DNA of 64,000 nt from JBMOUD01 sp049319665 (GCF_049319665.1 NZ_JBMOUD010000006.1:224039-288038), one strand, 5' to 3'; counted from the stretch's first letter, positions 44,062 to 53,289 are shown. Notes: generated by a model not told the origin, from the sequence alone. Translations and numbers: made by a program.

Positions 44062-45336
44062 CTAGCGACGCCCATAATTATCTTCGACAACCGGTTCTCT
44101 AGCGGTATTCAGCGCCTGCTCTCGCAGAGCAATGCGGTCGATGAGATATTGCGCATCTTCACCGACTCCCTCAAAACGTCCCGATCCCCAGGTCCACAGC
44201 CAAGGTAAACCGAGGAAGTAAAGCCCTGCTTCGATTGATTCACCGCGATAATGCTGAGGATAACCGAGAGCATTAAAAGCCGGGACATCAATCCAACTGA
44301 AATCAGTATGGAAACCGACGGCCCAAATAATGGTGCTGATACGGCTCAAATCGATGCTTTTAGGCATCTCGGCTGGCGACCATAGCGGTTGATAACGTGC
44401 TTCTTTCGGCGCAACAATGCCCTGACTGGCAATCCATTCATCAATGTTGTCCTTAATTTTTTCTGCTGTCGCGTCCGCACCATCAAGATTCTTCAGCAAG
44501 TCATCACCGGTCAGTAAATGCTCGTCGCGATAATCTAATAAACGTCCATATAACTTCATGCCTTGTAGAGCAAACAGACGCAGGTCGATATCGCGGCCAC
44601 CGTCGCGTCCGGTGACGTAATGGTTAGTCTTACGACGCGCATTTTCCCCCAACGGGTGGTTATCAACCGTTAAACGGTAATGCCCCATATCCTCCAACCA
44701 GGTGACAACGTCACGCCCACGATAAAATCGCGTCACTCTCGGTGCACTGCCCACACACAAATGCACCTGCCGACCGGCAAGGTGTAAATCTTCCGCGATT
44801 TGCGCCCCGGATTGTGCCGATCCCACGACTAATACTTCACCGTCTGGCAGGCTATCGGCTGACTTATAGTTCGCAGAGTGCACTTGTAAAATACGCTCAG
44901 GTAAACGCTGCGAGATCTCAGGGAAACGTGGGCGGTGATAATTTCCCACCGCGACAACGACCTGCCCGGCGCGATACTCGCCTTCGCTAGTTTGCAGCAG
45001 ATAGCCTTCCCCAAGTTGAGTGACACGGTTCACCGTCACGCCCTCACGCAGCGGCGGATTAAAGCTGGCAACATAGCGCTCGAGATAATCCACAATCTGT
45101 TGTTTGACCATAAAACCATCAGGATCATTACCATCGTAGGCAAAACCCGGCAGTTTGCATTGCCAGTTTGGCGTCACCAGGCAGAAGTTATCCCAACGCT
45201 GCTCGCGCCACGCCCAGCCAAACTGGTGCCGCTCCAGGATCAGGTGATCAATCCCTTTTTGCTTCAGACAGTAACTCATCGATAACCCAGCCTGTCCGCC
45301 GCCAATGATAATTACAGGATAATCAGTACGTTCCAT
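44062..45336 (-). CDS. nitH: NitH: flavin-dependent oxidoreductase (MSMEG_0569 family)
   Basis: A 424-residue flavoprotein. FAD-binding GGGQAGLS at 12-19, and a second dinucleotide motif VVGSAQSGAQIAEDL (about 169-183) for NAD(P)H, with a conserved FHTDFSW near the C-terminus (class B flavin monooxygenase-like). Members of this exact family are the flavoenzyme of the Nit1C cluster. It is the last gene of the seven-gene unit. In cyanide-using pseudomonads the cluster is required for growth on cyanide; the enzyme's own reaction is not settled. Confidence 0.9.
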   Translation of the reverse strand: MERTDYPVIIIGGGQAGLSMSYCLKQKGIDHLILERHQFGWAWREQRWDNFCLVTPNWQCKLPGFAYDGNDPDGFMVKQQIVDYLERYVASFNPPLREGVTVNRVTQLGEGYLLQTSEGEYRAGQVVVAVGNYHRPRFPEISQRLPERILQVHSANYKSADSLPDGEVLVVGSAQSGAQIAEDLHLAGRQVHLCVGSAPRVTRFYRGRDVVTWLEDMGHYRLTVDNHPLGENARRKTNHYVTGRDGGRDIDLRLFALQGMKLYGRLLDYRDEHLLTGDDLLKNLDGADATAEKIKDNIDEWIASQGIVAPKEARYQPLWSPAEMPKSIDLSRISTIIWAVGFHTDFSWIDVPAFNALGYPQHYRGESIEAGLYFLGLPWLWTWGSGRFEGVGEDAQYLIDRIALREQALNTAREPVVEDNYGRR

Positions 45337-45358
45337 TACTCACTCCACAGCGGTTGGA

Positions 45359-45655
45359 TTATATAACCGTAATTTTTTCAACGGTGACATTGTCTGAGGC
45401 ACTAAAGTGCCCGGCTTTTTGGGTAATCGCACTCGCCTGATCCATCGCGCTAGAACAGGCATAGCCAAACTTACTGGCAACTCGCTCGCTGGCTTTATTA
45501 AGCGCTTGCAGCGCGGTGGCGGTAAATTCTTCAACTGTGTAGGGATGATTAACTTTTAAATAGGTTTCGATCACCGTTGATGGCGAGTAGCAGGTTTCCA
45601 GGCTGTTGTCCGGCCAACGAACTACAAAATGCATTGCAGGCATAACATTCTCCAA
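45359..45655 (-). CDS. nitG: NitG: MSMEG_0570-family nitrogen starvation response protein
   Basis: A 98-residue protein with the PAMHFVVRWPDNSLETCYSPSTVI opening and EFTATALQALNKASERVASKFGYACSSAMDQASAI of this small family, found only with Nit1C neighbours. Gap of 22 bases to nitH and 7 from nitF. Biochemical role unknown. Confidence 0.88.
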   Translation of the reverse strand: MENVMPAMHFVVRWPDNSLETCYSPSTVIETYLKVNHPYTVEEFTATALQALNKASERVASKFGYACSSAMDQASAITQKAGHFSASDNVTVEKITVI

Positions 45656-45662
45656 AAGATGA

Positions 45663-46628
45663 TTAGTGACCCATACCGGTTAACGGTCGATCGTTGAGAT
45701 CCCAAAAACAGGCGCGTTCTTGCGATTGCGTAACGTAAAGTTGCTTTGAGTTATTAAGTTGCCCAATCTGTGCCGCGGCTATCTCACAAGCGTGAAAAGC
45801 ATTGAGCACGGTGGACACATGCGCCGGTTCTACCGCCAACAAATAACCAAAGCTTGGGAAGGCTTGCAGCCACTCGAGCCAGGCGCAGTCGGTTGGCTTA
45901 GGAATCGATAACAGGTCAATGTCAGCACCTGAACGGCCGCTTTCGAGCATCATCAGCAGCGTGCCTAACAGTCCCGCCTGGCTAATATCTTTAGCCGCTA
46001 CCGCTAATTCGCGGTCGGCCAACATCGGCAAAATTTCCATCGCTTGTCGTAATTGTACAGGTTCAGCGGCGGTAGCCGCATCCCAGTTAAAACCGGGTTT
46101 ACGCCAGCGGCCGCGTAAATCAATAGCCGCAATCAGCACCAAACCGCTGCGGGCATTAAAGCTACTTAGCACCCGCTTAGCCTTGCCCAGGACCGCAACG
46201 GCCAGTTGCTGCTGTTCGCTTCTCAGGTTGGTGTGTCCGCCAACAATAGGGACCTGATAAGCCTGTGATGCGGCGGTCATACCTGACAAAAGTTGCCGGG
46301 CTTTATCATCGTTGGCGCTCCATATCGCATTGACTATCGCTTGCGCTCGGCCTCCCATTGCCGCGATATCGCTCAGATTAACCATCACGCCACACCAGCC
46401 AGCAAACCACGGATCGTGCTGCACAAATTGATTAATGAACCCCTCCATAGCTAACAGGCTGTAACCCTGCGCTTCATCCAGGACTGCGCAATCATCCCCG
46501 TTAGGATGCTGATGATCCGCCCGCCACGCCCCCTGCAATGCGCGGGCGATATGTTGGATGTCAGATTTATGCGCAATAGCCATGCTGCTGCGCAATGCCG
46601 CCAACAGACTTGGCAACGAATCACTCAT
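45663..46628 (-). CDS. nitF: NitF: AIR synthase-related protein (sll0787-like)
   Basis: The start is the ATG at 46628 (MSDSLPSLLAALRSSM), overlapping the nitE stop as ATGA; the frame runs further up but that is inside nitE. The 321-residue product has the PurM/AIR-synthase fold (HQHPNGDDCAVLDE, GMTAASQAYQVPIVGGHTNL, AKDISQAGLLGTLLMML). These are ATP-binding enzymes of the ThiL/PurM/HypE group; this subfamily is Nit1C-specific and its substrate is unknown. Confidence 0.88.
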   Translation of the reverse strand: MSDSLPSLLAALRSSMAIAHKSDIQHIARALQGAWRADHQHPNGDDCAVLDEAQGYSLLAMEGFINQFVQHDPWFAGWCGVMVNLSDIAAMGGRAQAIVNAIWSANDDKARQLLSGMTAASQAYQVPIVGGHTNLRSEQQQLAVAVLGKAKRVLSSFNARSGLVLIAAIDLRGRWRKPGFNWDAATAAEPVQLRQAMEILPMLADRELAVAAKDISQAGLLGTLLMMLESGRSGADIDLLSIPKPTDCAWLEWLQAFPSFGYLLAVEPAHVSTVLNAFHACEIAAAQIGQLNNSKQLYVTQSQERACFWDLNDRPLTGMGH

Positions 46629-47191
46629 AGCGCGGCTCCTAACAGAGACGGCGCGAGCTCTTGCGGAATACGTTTTACCCGCCCGCCCATCACCATGCCG
46701 CTGTTGGGAGCGTGGCAAGGAGGATAATGGTCGAGATCGGCTTGCATAAAGACATGTGGGATATCACGCAGCGTCATGGTTTCAAGAGTTTGCCAATGCA
46801 TACGCCGGAATAAAGATTCATTCTGCGCCTGCACGTGGGCATAAAATGCTTCACATCCCAATGCATTCGCACTTGAAACGGCAAGACGGATCAGCATTGA
46901 ACCTAACTGCCCCTCGCGGCGAAAACGCCAGTCCACCGCCAATCGGGAACCGAACCAGATACCAGGCTGTGACTGATGAATTCTGACCGTACCCACCACC
47001 TCTTCGTGCCAGCCCGCCATATTGCCTAACACCACCAGCAGATGGGCGTGTGAGTCGATATCATCAAGATCATGCTGTTCGAAAATACCTTGTTCCTCAC
47101 AAAAAACCTGACGGCGCAACGCATAAGCCTGTTCTCTTTCCCAAGGTAAAGTGACCCATTTAATGGTGTACTGCGGATAGCTCTGATGCAT
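46625..47191 (-). CDS. nitE: NitE: GNAT N-acetyltransferase (MSMEG_0567 N-terminal / sll0786 type)
   Basis: A 188-residue GNAT-fold protein: YALRRQVFCEEQGIFEQHDLDDIDSHAHLLVVL, acetyl-CoA pyrophosphate loop RLAVDWRFRREGQLGSMLIRLAV (about 83-105), and ANALGCEAFYAHVQAQNESLFRRMHWQTLE. In some organisms this domain is fused to the AIR-synthase-like part; here they are separate, coupled by a 4-base overlap. Substrate unknown. Confidence 0.88.
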   Translation of the reverse strand: MHQSYPQYTIKWVTLPWEREQAYALRRQVFCEEQGIFEQHDLDDIDSHAHLLVVLGNMAGWHEEVVGTVRIHQSQPGIWFGSRLAVDWRFRREGQLGSMLIRLAVSSANALGCEAFYAHVQAQNESLFRRMHWQTLETMTLRDIPHVFMQADLDHYPPCHAPNSGMVMGGRVKRIPQELAPSLLGAAL

Positions 47192-47227
47192 TGCGGCGCT
47201 CCTTTACTCAACACTTTGCGAATCTGC

Positions 47228-48334
47228 TCAAATCTGCTCAAAACTACCCAGTGACGAACAGGCACCACAGCGGCCACAGCCAGCTTTGATCGCTTCGCGG
47301 CTCAGTCCTCCCTGTCGTAACATGCTGGCCAAAGGTCGCAAAATCGACTCCATAAAGTCGGCGTTTGGTGCAGGATGGTTTTCCAGTGGCGTACCGCTGA
47401 TCGGGACGAAAGGCACAACAAAGGGATAAACGCCCAATTGAACCAACTGCTCGGAGATCTCAAGGATCGATTCCGGCGTATCGCCTAATCCGGCCAAAAT
47501 GTAGGTGCTGACCTGCCCACGACCAAATACCGCCACCGCCTGCTCAAAAGCTTCCATGTATTGCGTAATCGAGACCTGAGCTTTGCCCGGCATAATCCGC
47601 GCACGAACCTCCGGCGTTACCGCTTCCAGATGCATTCCCAGGCTAACAATACCGGCGTCTCGCATACGCCGAAACCAAATAGGATCGCCTGGCGGTTCAC
47701 ACTGGCCTTGCAATGGGATATCAACCGCGGCTTTGATTGCCAGCGCGCTTTCGACCAATATCCGCGCCCCACGGTCTCTGCCTGAAGGCGTGCCAGTTGT
47801 CATCACCATATGTTTGACGCCATCGAGCTCAACCGCCGCCTTGGCGACTTGCGCTAATTGCTGAGGCGTTTTATGCGCAATGGTTTTTCCTGCCGCCAGC
47901 GACTGGCCTATCGCACAAAACTGGCAGGCCTTTTTACGATTCTCATAACGGATACAGGTTTGTAGTACCGTCGTTGCCAACACATCGGTGCCATGCAGGG
48001 TCGCAATATGGGAATAAGGCACGCCTTCGTCGGTCGTTAGCTCATAAAAACGTGGCTTGTGCGCAAAGGTAATCTCCCGCACCGCAATAGCGTCTTTCAG
48101 CAATGCCGTTTTCCCTTGGTTGTCATGCTTCACCTGCCAGGGGGAAAGACGGGCATTGTGGGTATAAATCGGCACCATCACCGTCGTCCCGCCGATGGTC
48201 ATCGCCTGATGATCTGAAGGACCTGCGCCACCGTGGCGACTGACATGCTGTTCTGACGGATTGATGATGTTGACGCCCTGCGTCAATAACTCAGTAATCA
48301 GTCGCTGATTGGAAAGGCTGGCTGCACTCATCAT
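47228..48334 (-). CDS. nitD: NitD: radical SAM protein (MSMEG_0568 family)
   Basis: From the ATG at 48334 or its neighbour at 48331 (AAGGGAG ribosome site), giving 368 residues; an upstream frame to 48412 lies inside nitC and is not used. The radical SAM cluster ligands are C127, C137 and C140 (C-x9-C-x2-C), a variant spacing found in this family. A second Cys set near the C-terminus (CGRCGAC) may bind another cluster. It starts 40 bases inside the end of nitC, so translation is coupled. Uses SAM and an Fe4S4 cluster; the reaction is not known. Confidence 0.9.
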   Translation of the reverse strand: MMSAASLSNQRLITELLTQGVNIINPSEQHVSRHGGAGPSDHQAMTIGGTTVMVPIYTHNARLSPWQVKHDNQGKTALLKDAIAVREITFAHKPRFYELTTDEGVPYSHIATLHGTDVLATTVLQTCIRYENRKKACQFCAIGQSLAAGKTIAHKTPQQLAQVAKAAVELDGVKHMVMTTGTPSGRDRGARILVESALAIKAAVDIPLQGQCEPPGDPIWFRRMRDAGIVSLGMHLEAVTPEVRARIMPGKAQVSITQYMEAFEQAVAVFGRGQVSTYILAGLGDTPESILEISEQLVQLGVYPFVVPFVPISGTPLENHPAPNADFMESILRPLASMLRQGGLSREAIKAGCGRCGACSSLGSFEQI

Positions 48335-49310
48335 TGACTCCCTTGTTTGCGGTATCGGGGTGAGCATTACGGCGGCGATCATCGTTGAAAACATACTCGG
48401 CAGGACGCGCATCCATCCGCAGACTTAGCAGCTCAGGGCGCGCATAGTGCCCGACTGAATCCATCATGCGTTTACGCTTGGTAATCAGCGCCAAATCCAA
48501 GTCAGCAATCAAAATGCCTTCCCCTTCTGTCAGGGGGGGAACCAGATGCCGTCCTTCCGGCGAGATAATGGCGGTATTGCATCCGCCTCTCAGGCCTTTT
48601 TGTAACTGAGGATCGCTCGTGAGTTCTTCAATCTGAGCATCGGTCAGCCAGCCGGTGGCATTGATGACAAAACACCCTGACTCCAACGCGTGATGGCGGA
48701 TTGTCACATCCATTTGTTCGGCAAAAATCGGCCCCACTAATGATCCAGGAAACTGGCTACAGTGGATCTGTTCGTGTTGTGTCATCAGGGCATAACGCGC
48801 TAAGGGGTTATAGTGTTCCCAGCAAGCCAGAGCACCAACGCGCCCGACGGCGGTATCAACCACCTCTAAACCCGATGCATCGCCCTGTCCCCAGATCATC
48901 CGTTCATGATAAGTCGGCGTAATTTTGCGACGTTTGAGCACTTGCTTGCCGGTGGCATCAAAGATCAGCTGCGTGTTATATAACGTGCCGTGATCGCGTT
49001 CATTAACCCCGAGGACGACAACGATTTCCCGCAGCCGGGCTCGTTCGGCGACCGCATGTGTGATTGGCCCTGGGATCTGCACCGCTTGCTCATACAGACG
49101 CAGATGCGCGGCACCGGCTAGCATCGCTGGGGTAATAAATGAAAAATAAGGGTAATAAGGGACAAAAGTTTCTGGAAATACGACAATTTCCGCGCCTTTT
49201 GCTGCTGCCTGATCAATGGCGTCCAGAACCCGGGCCAACGTTTTGCTGGCCTCATGGAGATCTGGCGCGATTTGAACGGCCGCCGCACGTATCGTACGAG
49301 ACTGAGTCAT
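48291..49310 (-). CDS. nitC: NitC: nitrilase (Nit6803 / Nit1 family)
   Basis: 339 residues from the ATG at 49310 (MTQSRTIRAAAVQIAP). The nitrilase triad is complete: Glu47 (VVFPETF), Lys129 (LKRRKITPTYHER) and Cys163 (ALACWEHYNP). The family is the Nit6803-type aliphatic nitrilase/cyanide-related enzyme that defines Nit1C. It converts a nitrile to an acid and ammonia in the cytoplasm, making nitrogen available. Thirteen bases follow nitB; its end overlaps nitD. Confidence 0.93.
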   Translation of the reverse strand: MTQSRTIRAAAVQIAPDLHEASKTLARVLDAIDQAAAKGAEIVVFPETFVPYYPYFSFITPAMLAGAAHLRLYEQAVQIPGPITHAVAERARLREIVVVLGVNERDHGTLYNTQLIFDATGKQVLKRRKITPTYHERMIWGQGDASGLEVVDTAVGRVGALACWEHYNPLARYALMTQHEQIHCSQFPGSLVGPIFAEQMDVTIRHHALESGCFVINATGWLTDAQIEELTSDPQLQKGLRGGCNTAIISPEGRHLVPPLTEGEGILIADLDLALITKRKRMMDSVGHYARPELLSLRMDARPAEYVFNDDRRRNAHPDTANKGVNDECSQPFQSATDY

Positions 49311-49323
49311 TTCGCGCCTCCGG

Positions 49324-49806
49324 TTACATTGTCCAGGTGTCAATAATCAGCGCGTTATCACGGCTGTGCAGCAACTTAAGATCCAGCACATCTAAAGGAC
49401 TGATCGGACGGATCCCTTCGATCAGTGAAGGTTCGCCATGTCCGTACAGCGCCTGTAGCGCGAAACGACAAGCGTAAACCTTGCCGCCTTCCGCCATAAA
49501 CTTGGTCAGTTGGTTGTTGTAGTTCTGGTGACCAGGAAATGCTTCTGCACCAAGCGTTGGGAAACCACGTTGGATACCCAATGTCACGCCTGGACCATAA
49601 AGCAAAATCGACGTTTCAAAGCCTTTACGTTGCAAACGCGTCGCCTGTAGCATGTTGACAAAGCCAATCGATCCTTCAAATGCCACGGTGTGGAAGGTCA
49701 CTAGCGCTTTCTGACCCGGTTCGGCTTTTACATCCTCAAAAACCTTTTCTTCGTAATCGACAAAAAAATCCCCGGTTTTATGAGCAGGTAAATTGACTGT
49801 TGGCAT
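49324..49806 (-). CDS. nitB: NitB: MSMEG_0572/Sll0783-family nitrogen starvation response protein
   Basis: The start is the ATG at 49806, 7 bases after GGGGAG; a frame that continues to 49920 has no ribosome site there. The 160-residue product has the family's VNLPAHKTGDFFVDYEEKVF opening and a DsrE-like body (GQKALVTFHTVAFEGSIGFVNMLQATRLQRKGFETSILLYGPGV). Function unknown. First gene of the minus-strand nitBCDEFGH unit; promoter and operator candidates lie upstream at 49860-50150. Confidence 0.88.
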   Translation of the reverse strand: MPTVNLPAHKTGDFFVDYEEKVFEDVKAEPGQKALVTFHTVAFEGSIGFVNMLQATRLQRKGFETSILLYGPGVTLGIQRGFPTLGAEAFPGHQNYNNQLTKFMAEGGKVYACRFALQALYGHGEPSLIEGIRPISPLDVLDLKLLHSRDNALIIDTWTM

Positions 49807-49865
49807 GCTGTACTCCCCATTATCTCTGTTGTTATTAAGAGGCGTTTTCGCCTCCCGTCTTAGTG

Positions 49866-49885
49866 CATCACCGAGCAAGGTGATG
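49866..49885 (-). promoter_or_regulatory. Leader hairpin upstream of nitB
   Basis: CATCACC (49866-49872) and GGTGATG (49879-49885) form a perfect 7-pair stem with a 6-base loop about 60 bases ahead of the nitB start. Could be a leader structure or part of the core promoter region. Confidence 0.4.
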
Positions 49886-49934
49886 GCGTTACACAGAGAG
49901 TTGAGCAAGGGCTGTGCCAATCAAAAAATGACCG

Positions 49935-50144
49935 ATGCAATCATTGTCATATCATTGGCTAAGCCACCCGGCAAAAAAATTATTTAAAGCGCTAATTGAG
50001 CCATTGATTGGCATATCAATCAGTAAGCAGCACCTGGAACCGCACCAAATAGAGGCTTATTTGCACTACGAATGCACACAATAAAAATCAATATGCAATC
50101 AATGATGCAATCAATGATGCAATCAATATGTATTTTGATTGCAT
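49935..50144. promoter_or_regulatory. Repeated ATGCAATCA boxes, candidate MocR operators
   Basis: The nine-base box ATGCAATCA occurs at 49935-49943, and three times in a row at 50093-50101, 50105-50113 and 50117-50125, a strict 12-base period, with an inverted copy (TGATTGCAT) at 50136-50144 and degenerate copies near 50002. The array lies between the divergent MocR gene and the nit operon. MocR regulators bind direct repeats in just such intergenic regions, so these are the likely sites for control of nit genes and of the regulator's own gene. Confidence 0.7.
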
Positions 50145-50215
50145 CGATTCAATACCTCGCTTTATATTGTTGATAATTTCGCCACCCATTAATTTAAGAA
50201 AAACAAGGTAAAACA

Positions 50216-51619
50216 ATGAGTAATGGAATTTATGAACGTTGGGCTCAACGTTTGCACCAGCAATCGCAACGTCCCGCTTATTTATTGATTGCCGATTTGA
50301 TTGCCGATGGCGTAAATAGCGGTGAATTACAAACGCGGGAACGCCTGCCCCCATTACGTGATTTAGCCATTACCCTGAGATTGAATTACACCACCGTCAC
50401 TCGCGGTTATGCGGAAGCTAAAAAGCGCGGCTTGATTGATTCACGCCCAGGAATGGGGAGCTTTATTCGAGGCAAAGTTCCTCTTGTTCCGCTCAGCGGT
50501 GGCAGCAGCTACGAGATGACGATGAATTCACCGATTGAACCAGAATCGATGGATATTGCAGAGGCGATTCGTCAAGGTGCGCTAAACCTGTTCGCACAGA
50601 AGGATATTTTCACCCTATTGCGCTACCAAGATTTTGGCGGTGTGAATGCTGACAAAGAAGCCGCGATTCACTGGCTACGCAAGCGATTGCCGGTACTTTC
50701 GGCAGATGAAGTATTGGTATGCCCTGGGATTCATAGTGCGCTGGTGGGATTATTAACGTTGTTGGGTCGTAAAGGCGGCGGTATTGCCGTCAGTAATTTA
50801 ATCTATCCGGGGCTGAAAGCGATTGCCGGACAGCTCAATGTCCCTTTGCACGCGCTGGAATGTGATGACGATGGCCCTTTGCCGCGCGCCTTTGAAAACC
50901 AGTGTCAGCAAGGGAATATCTGTGCATTGTACGTCAATCCGACAATACAAAATCCGTCAACGCTGACCATACCTCGTCGCCGCAGAGAGTATTTAGCGGA
51001 GATTGCATTGCGTTACAGCGTGCCCATTATTGAAGATGACGCCTACGCCATGTTGCCTGAACATAACTTGCCAACTTTTGCCGAGTTAGCGCCTGAATTA
51101 ACCTGGTATCTAACGGGAATGTCCAAATGCTTTGGCGCCGGTCTTCGGATAGCTTATGTCAAAGGCCCCGGTAAGCGTTCAACGCAGTTATTAGCGGGAG
51201 CATTGCGTGCGCTAACCGTGATGTCGAGCCCAATCACTAACGCCCTCGCGACACAGTGGATCATGGATGGCACAGCTGAACGTGTATTAGTTGCTATCAG
51301 GCAAGAAGCGCGGGAAAGGCAACAAATGGCGGCACGTTTCCTGCATAAATTCAGCGTGAAAGCCGACCAAGAGGGATTCCATCTATGGCTACATTTGCCA
51401 CGCCACTATCAATGGAATCCTTCTGATGTTGCGGTGAAATTACGTGAACAAGGTGTCAGTGCGGTATCTAGTGCGGCGTTTAGTACTGATAATAACCCGC
51501 CGGATGCCCTGCGCCTTTGTTTGGGAGGCGCCAACACACGACAAATACTTGAAGAACATCTGAGCATTATTGCCGATATGTTTGAATACCCAGAGCATTT
51601 CAGCACAGTAGCCTTGTAA
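50216..51619 (+). CDS. MocR-family (GntR wHTH + aminotransferase) regulator
   Basis: A 467-residue protein: GntR-type winged helix at the N-terminus (YLLIADLIADGVNSGELQTRERLPPLRDLAITLRLNYTTVTRGYAEAKKRGL, about 20-72) and an aspartate-aminotransferase-fold effector domain with the PLP lysine in the GMSKCFGAGLR motif. MocR proteins use PLP as effector to activate or repress, often for amine, amino-acid or vitamin B6 genes. Here the gene is divergent from nitB by 409 bases, with repeat boxes between. In pseudomonad Nit1C clusters the regulator gene nitA is of the sigma-54 activator type, so this is a replacement. Confidence 0.92.
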   Translation: MSNGIYERWAQRLHQQSQRPAYLLIADLIADGVNSGELQTRERLPPLRDLAITLRLNYTTVTRGYAEAKKRGLIDSRPGMGSFIRGKVPLVPLSGGSSYEMTMNSPIEPESMDIAEAIRQGALNLFAQKDIFTLLRYQDFGGVNADKEAAIHWLRKRLPVLSADEVLVCPGIHSALVGLLTLLGRKGGGIAVSNLIYPGLKAIAGQLNVPLHALECDDDGPLPRAFENQCQQGNICALYVNPTIQNPSTLTIPRRRREYLAEIALRYSVPIIEDDAYAMLPEHNLPTFAELAPELTWYLTGMSKCFGAGLRIAYVKGPGKRSTQLLAGALRALTVMSSPITNALATQWIMDGTAERVLVAIRQEARERQQMAARFLHKFSVKADQEGFHLWLHLPRHYQWNPSDVAVKLREQGVSAVSSAAFSTDNNPPDALRLCLGGANTRQILEEHLSIIADMFEYPEHFSTVAL

Positions 51620-51756
51620 TATCGCGGCTGCCGACGAATCAACTATGCTCAATCCGTCACCGAGCTTAAGGACGGTTCATGGCATAAGCGTGTGCAAGCC
51701 ATGATTAAGCGATAGCAAAGTTATTATTTTCTCACCCTATTGGAGCGAACACAGAC

Positions 51757-52656
51757 GTGCAGATTGAACCCTTACCACCTTTAAATACCTTGGTGGCCTT
51801 TGAATGTGTTGCACGTTATTGCAGTTTTTCACGCGCGGCGGATGAGTTAAACCTGACACAAAGCGCCATCAGTCGGCAAATCTTGCAGTTAGAAGAGATG
51901 CTGGGCTGCAAGCTGTTTCAGAGAAGCCAGCGCAAAGTCTCCCTGACGCCTCGCGGCGAAATTTATGCCGAACAGGTGCGAAAACTGCTGGGTGATATTT
52001 CCCAATCTACTGCAGAAGTGATGGGCTGGAGCGGCTTACCGCAGGTCACCTTGGCTTGTACCAGTGCGATGGGGAGTCTTTGGCTCTCATCGAGGCTTTC
52101 TGCATTGCGCGAGTTGATGCCCGATTTACAAATCCGCATGAAAATCTCTGACAGTTTCTCCGAGATGAAATCTTCAGAATTTGATCTGGCCATTTTTTAT
52201 CTGCGAGCGCCGCCGGCTGGCTATCACGCCGTGCCGTTGTTCGATGAAGTGTGCTACCCGATGTGCTCCCCAGAGTTCTTACGCCAACTGCCCGCGACCC
52301 CAGACGCCGCCGAACTGCTCAATCACACGCTATTGATTCAAGACGATCCGCAGCGTGAATGGACCGGCTGGCGCGATTGGTTTGCCTCGCAAGATATACC
52401 GAATTTTGCGCCCCGTAAGACATGGCGAGCCAATAACTATCCATTTCTGGTGCAAGCCGCCGTGCTCGGCGACGGAATTTTACTCGGCTGGGAGGGATTA
52501 GTGCAGGATTTTGTCGATAACGGGCAATTGGTACCAGCGCATCAGGGGAAGCTGGCCGCTGACAGCAAATGCTATATTTTGACGCCGCAGGATAGGTATT
52601 TGAGGCCCGTTATTCGACGGGTGATCGAATGGCTTTTACAAAGCCAGCAAATTTGA
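51757..52656 (+). CDS. LysR-family (GcvA-like) regulator
   Basis: A 299-residue regulator beginning at a GTG, with the GcvA-like PLPPLNTLVAFECVARYCSF opening, HTH in SRAADELNLTQSAISRQILQLEEMLG (about 26-51) and a LysR effector domain. Immediately downstream lies the giant palindrome; no obvious target gene is adjacent or divergent on its other side (137-base gap from the MocR gene, same strand). Target unknown. Confidence 0.88.
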   Translation: MQIEPLPPLNTLVAFECVARYCSFSRAADELNLTQSAISRQILQLEEMLGCKLFQRSQRKVSLTPRGEIYAEQVRKLLGDISQSTAEVMGWSGLPQVTLACTSAMGSLWLSSRLSALRELMPDLQIRMKISDSFSEMKSSEFDLAIFYLRAPPAGYHAVPLFDEVCYPMCSPEFLRQLPATPDAAELLNHTLLIQDDPQREWTGWRDWFASQDIPNFAPRKTWRANNYPFLVQAAVLGDGILLGWEGLVQDFVDNGQLVPAHQGKLAADSKCYILTPQDRYLRPVIRRVIEWLLQSQQI

Positions 52657-52667
52657 ATCTTTCAATC

Positions 52668-53289
52668 TTTAAGGGCAAGGTCAAAGCCGTGCGCTGCCGC
52701 CACACCGGCCCAGAAGGCGCGTAAGCGCGCGCCCTCTGGACTCCCGCGCTTTTTTTACTGCGTGCTATCGCTGGTAAGAATGGACGTGTTTCAGTAACCA
52801 CGGTGATCGCCGCGAAATGCCGCCGCTTAGGCGGTTCCCTAATTTCAGGATTACTCGGCCTCTGGCCTCGCCCTTCGGGTCGTTGCTACGCAACGCTGTC
52901 TCGCTTCGCTCGGCTCGAGCCTCAGGTCTCGAACCATTCATTCGGCGTCATTTCTGAGTGCGGCCTACTGGCATTTACACCGAACCGTTTCATTCCATTC
53001 GCAAAACAAATCTTAATTTCACTGAAAAGGAACGGTTGAGAAGCCTCAAAACCGCGCTCAAAAATGGCGCTGAGCAAATGGTTCGAGACCTGAGGCTCGA
53101 GCCTGTAGCGAAGGCACCGCCTAAGCGGCGACATTTTGCGGTGAGAACAGAAGTGCCTGAAACACGGCCATCTCAACCTGCGAAGTCTCGATCTTACAGC
53201 AGGAAAAACGCAGGGTTCCAAGGGAGGCGCGTTTACGCCTCCCTTGGTCGGTGTGGGCCGACGCCCACGGTTTTGACCTTGACCTCAAA
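52668..53289. repeat. Giant imperfect palindrome, about 620 bases
   Basis: Nearly the whole region between the LysR gene and the next gene is one imperfect inverted repeat with its axis near 53018. Outer arms begin AAGGGCAAGGTCAAAGCCGTG and end with the matching CACGGTTTTGACCTTGACC (53272-53286). A 15-base perfect pair is at 52821-52835 and 53116-53130, and a 27-base perfect pair at 52912-52938 and 53077-53103. The left arm has about 60 extra bases of CG-rich sequence with CTTCGGG and CTACGCAAC blocks. Reading frames inside it (for example 52922-53386) are by-products of the repeat. It starts 12 bases after the LysR stop, so it also ends that transcript. The type is known in outline from Yersiniaceae genomes as long palindromic repeats. 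Confidence 0.8.
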
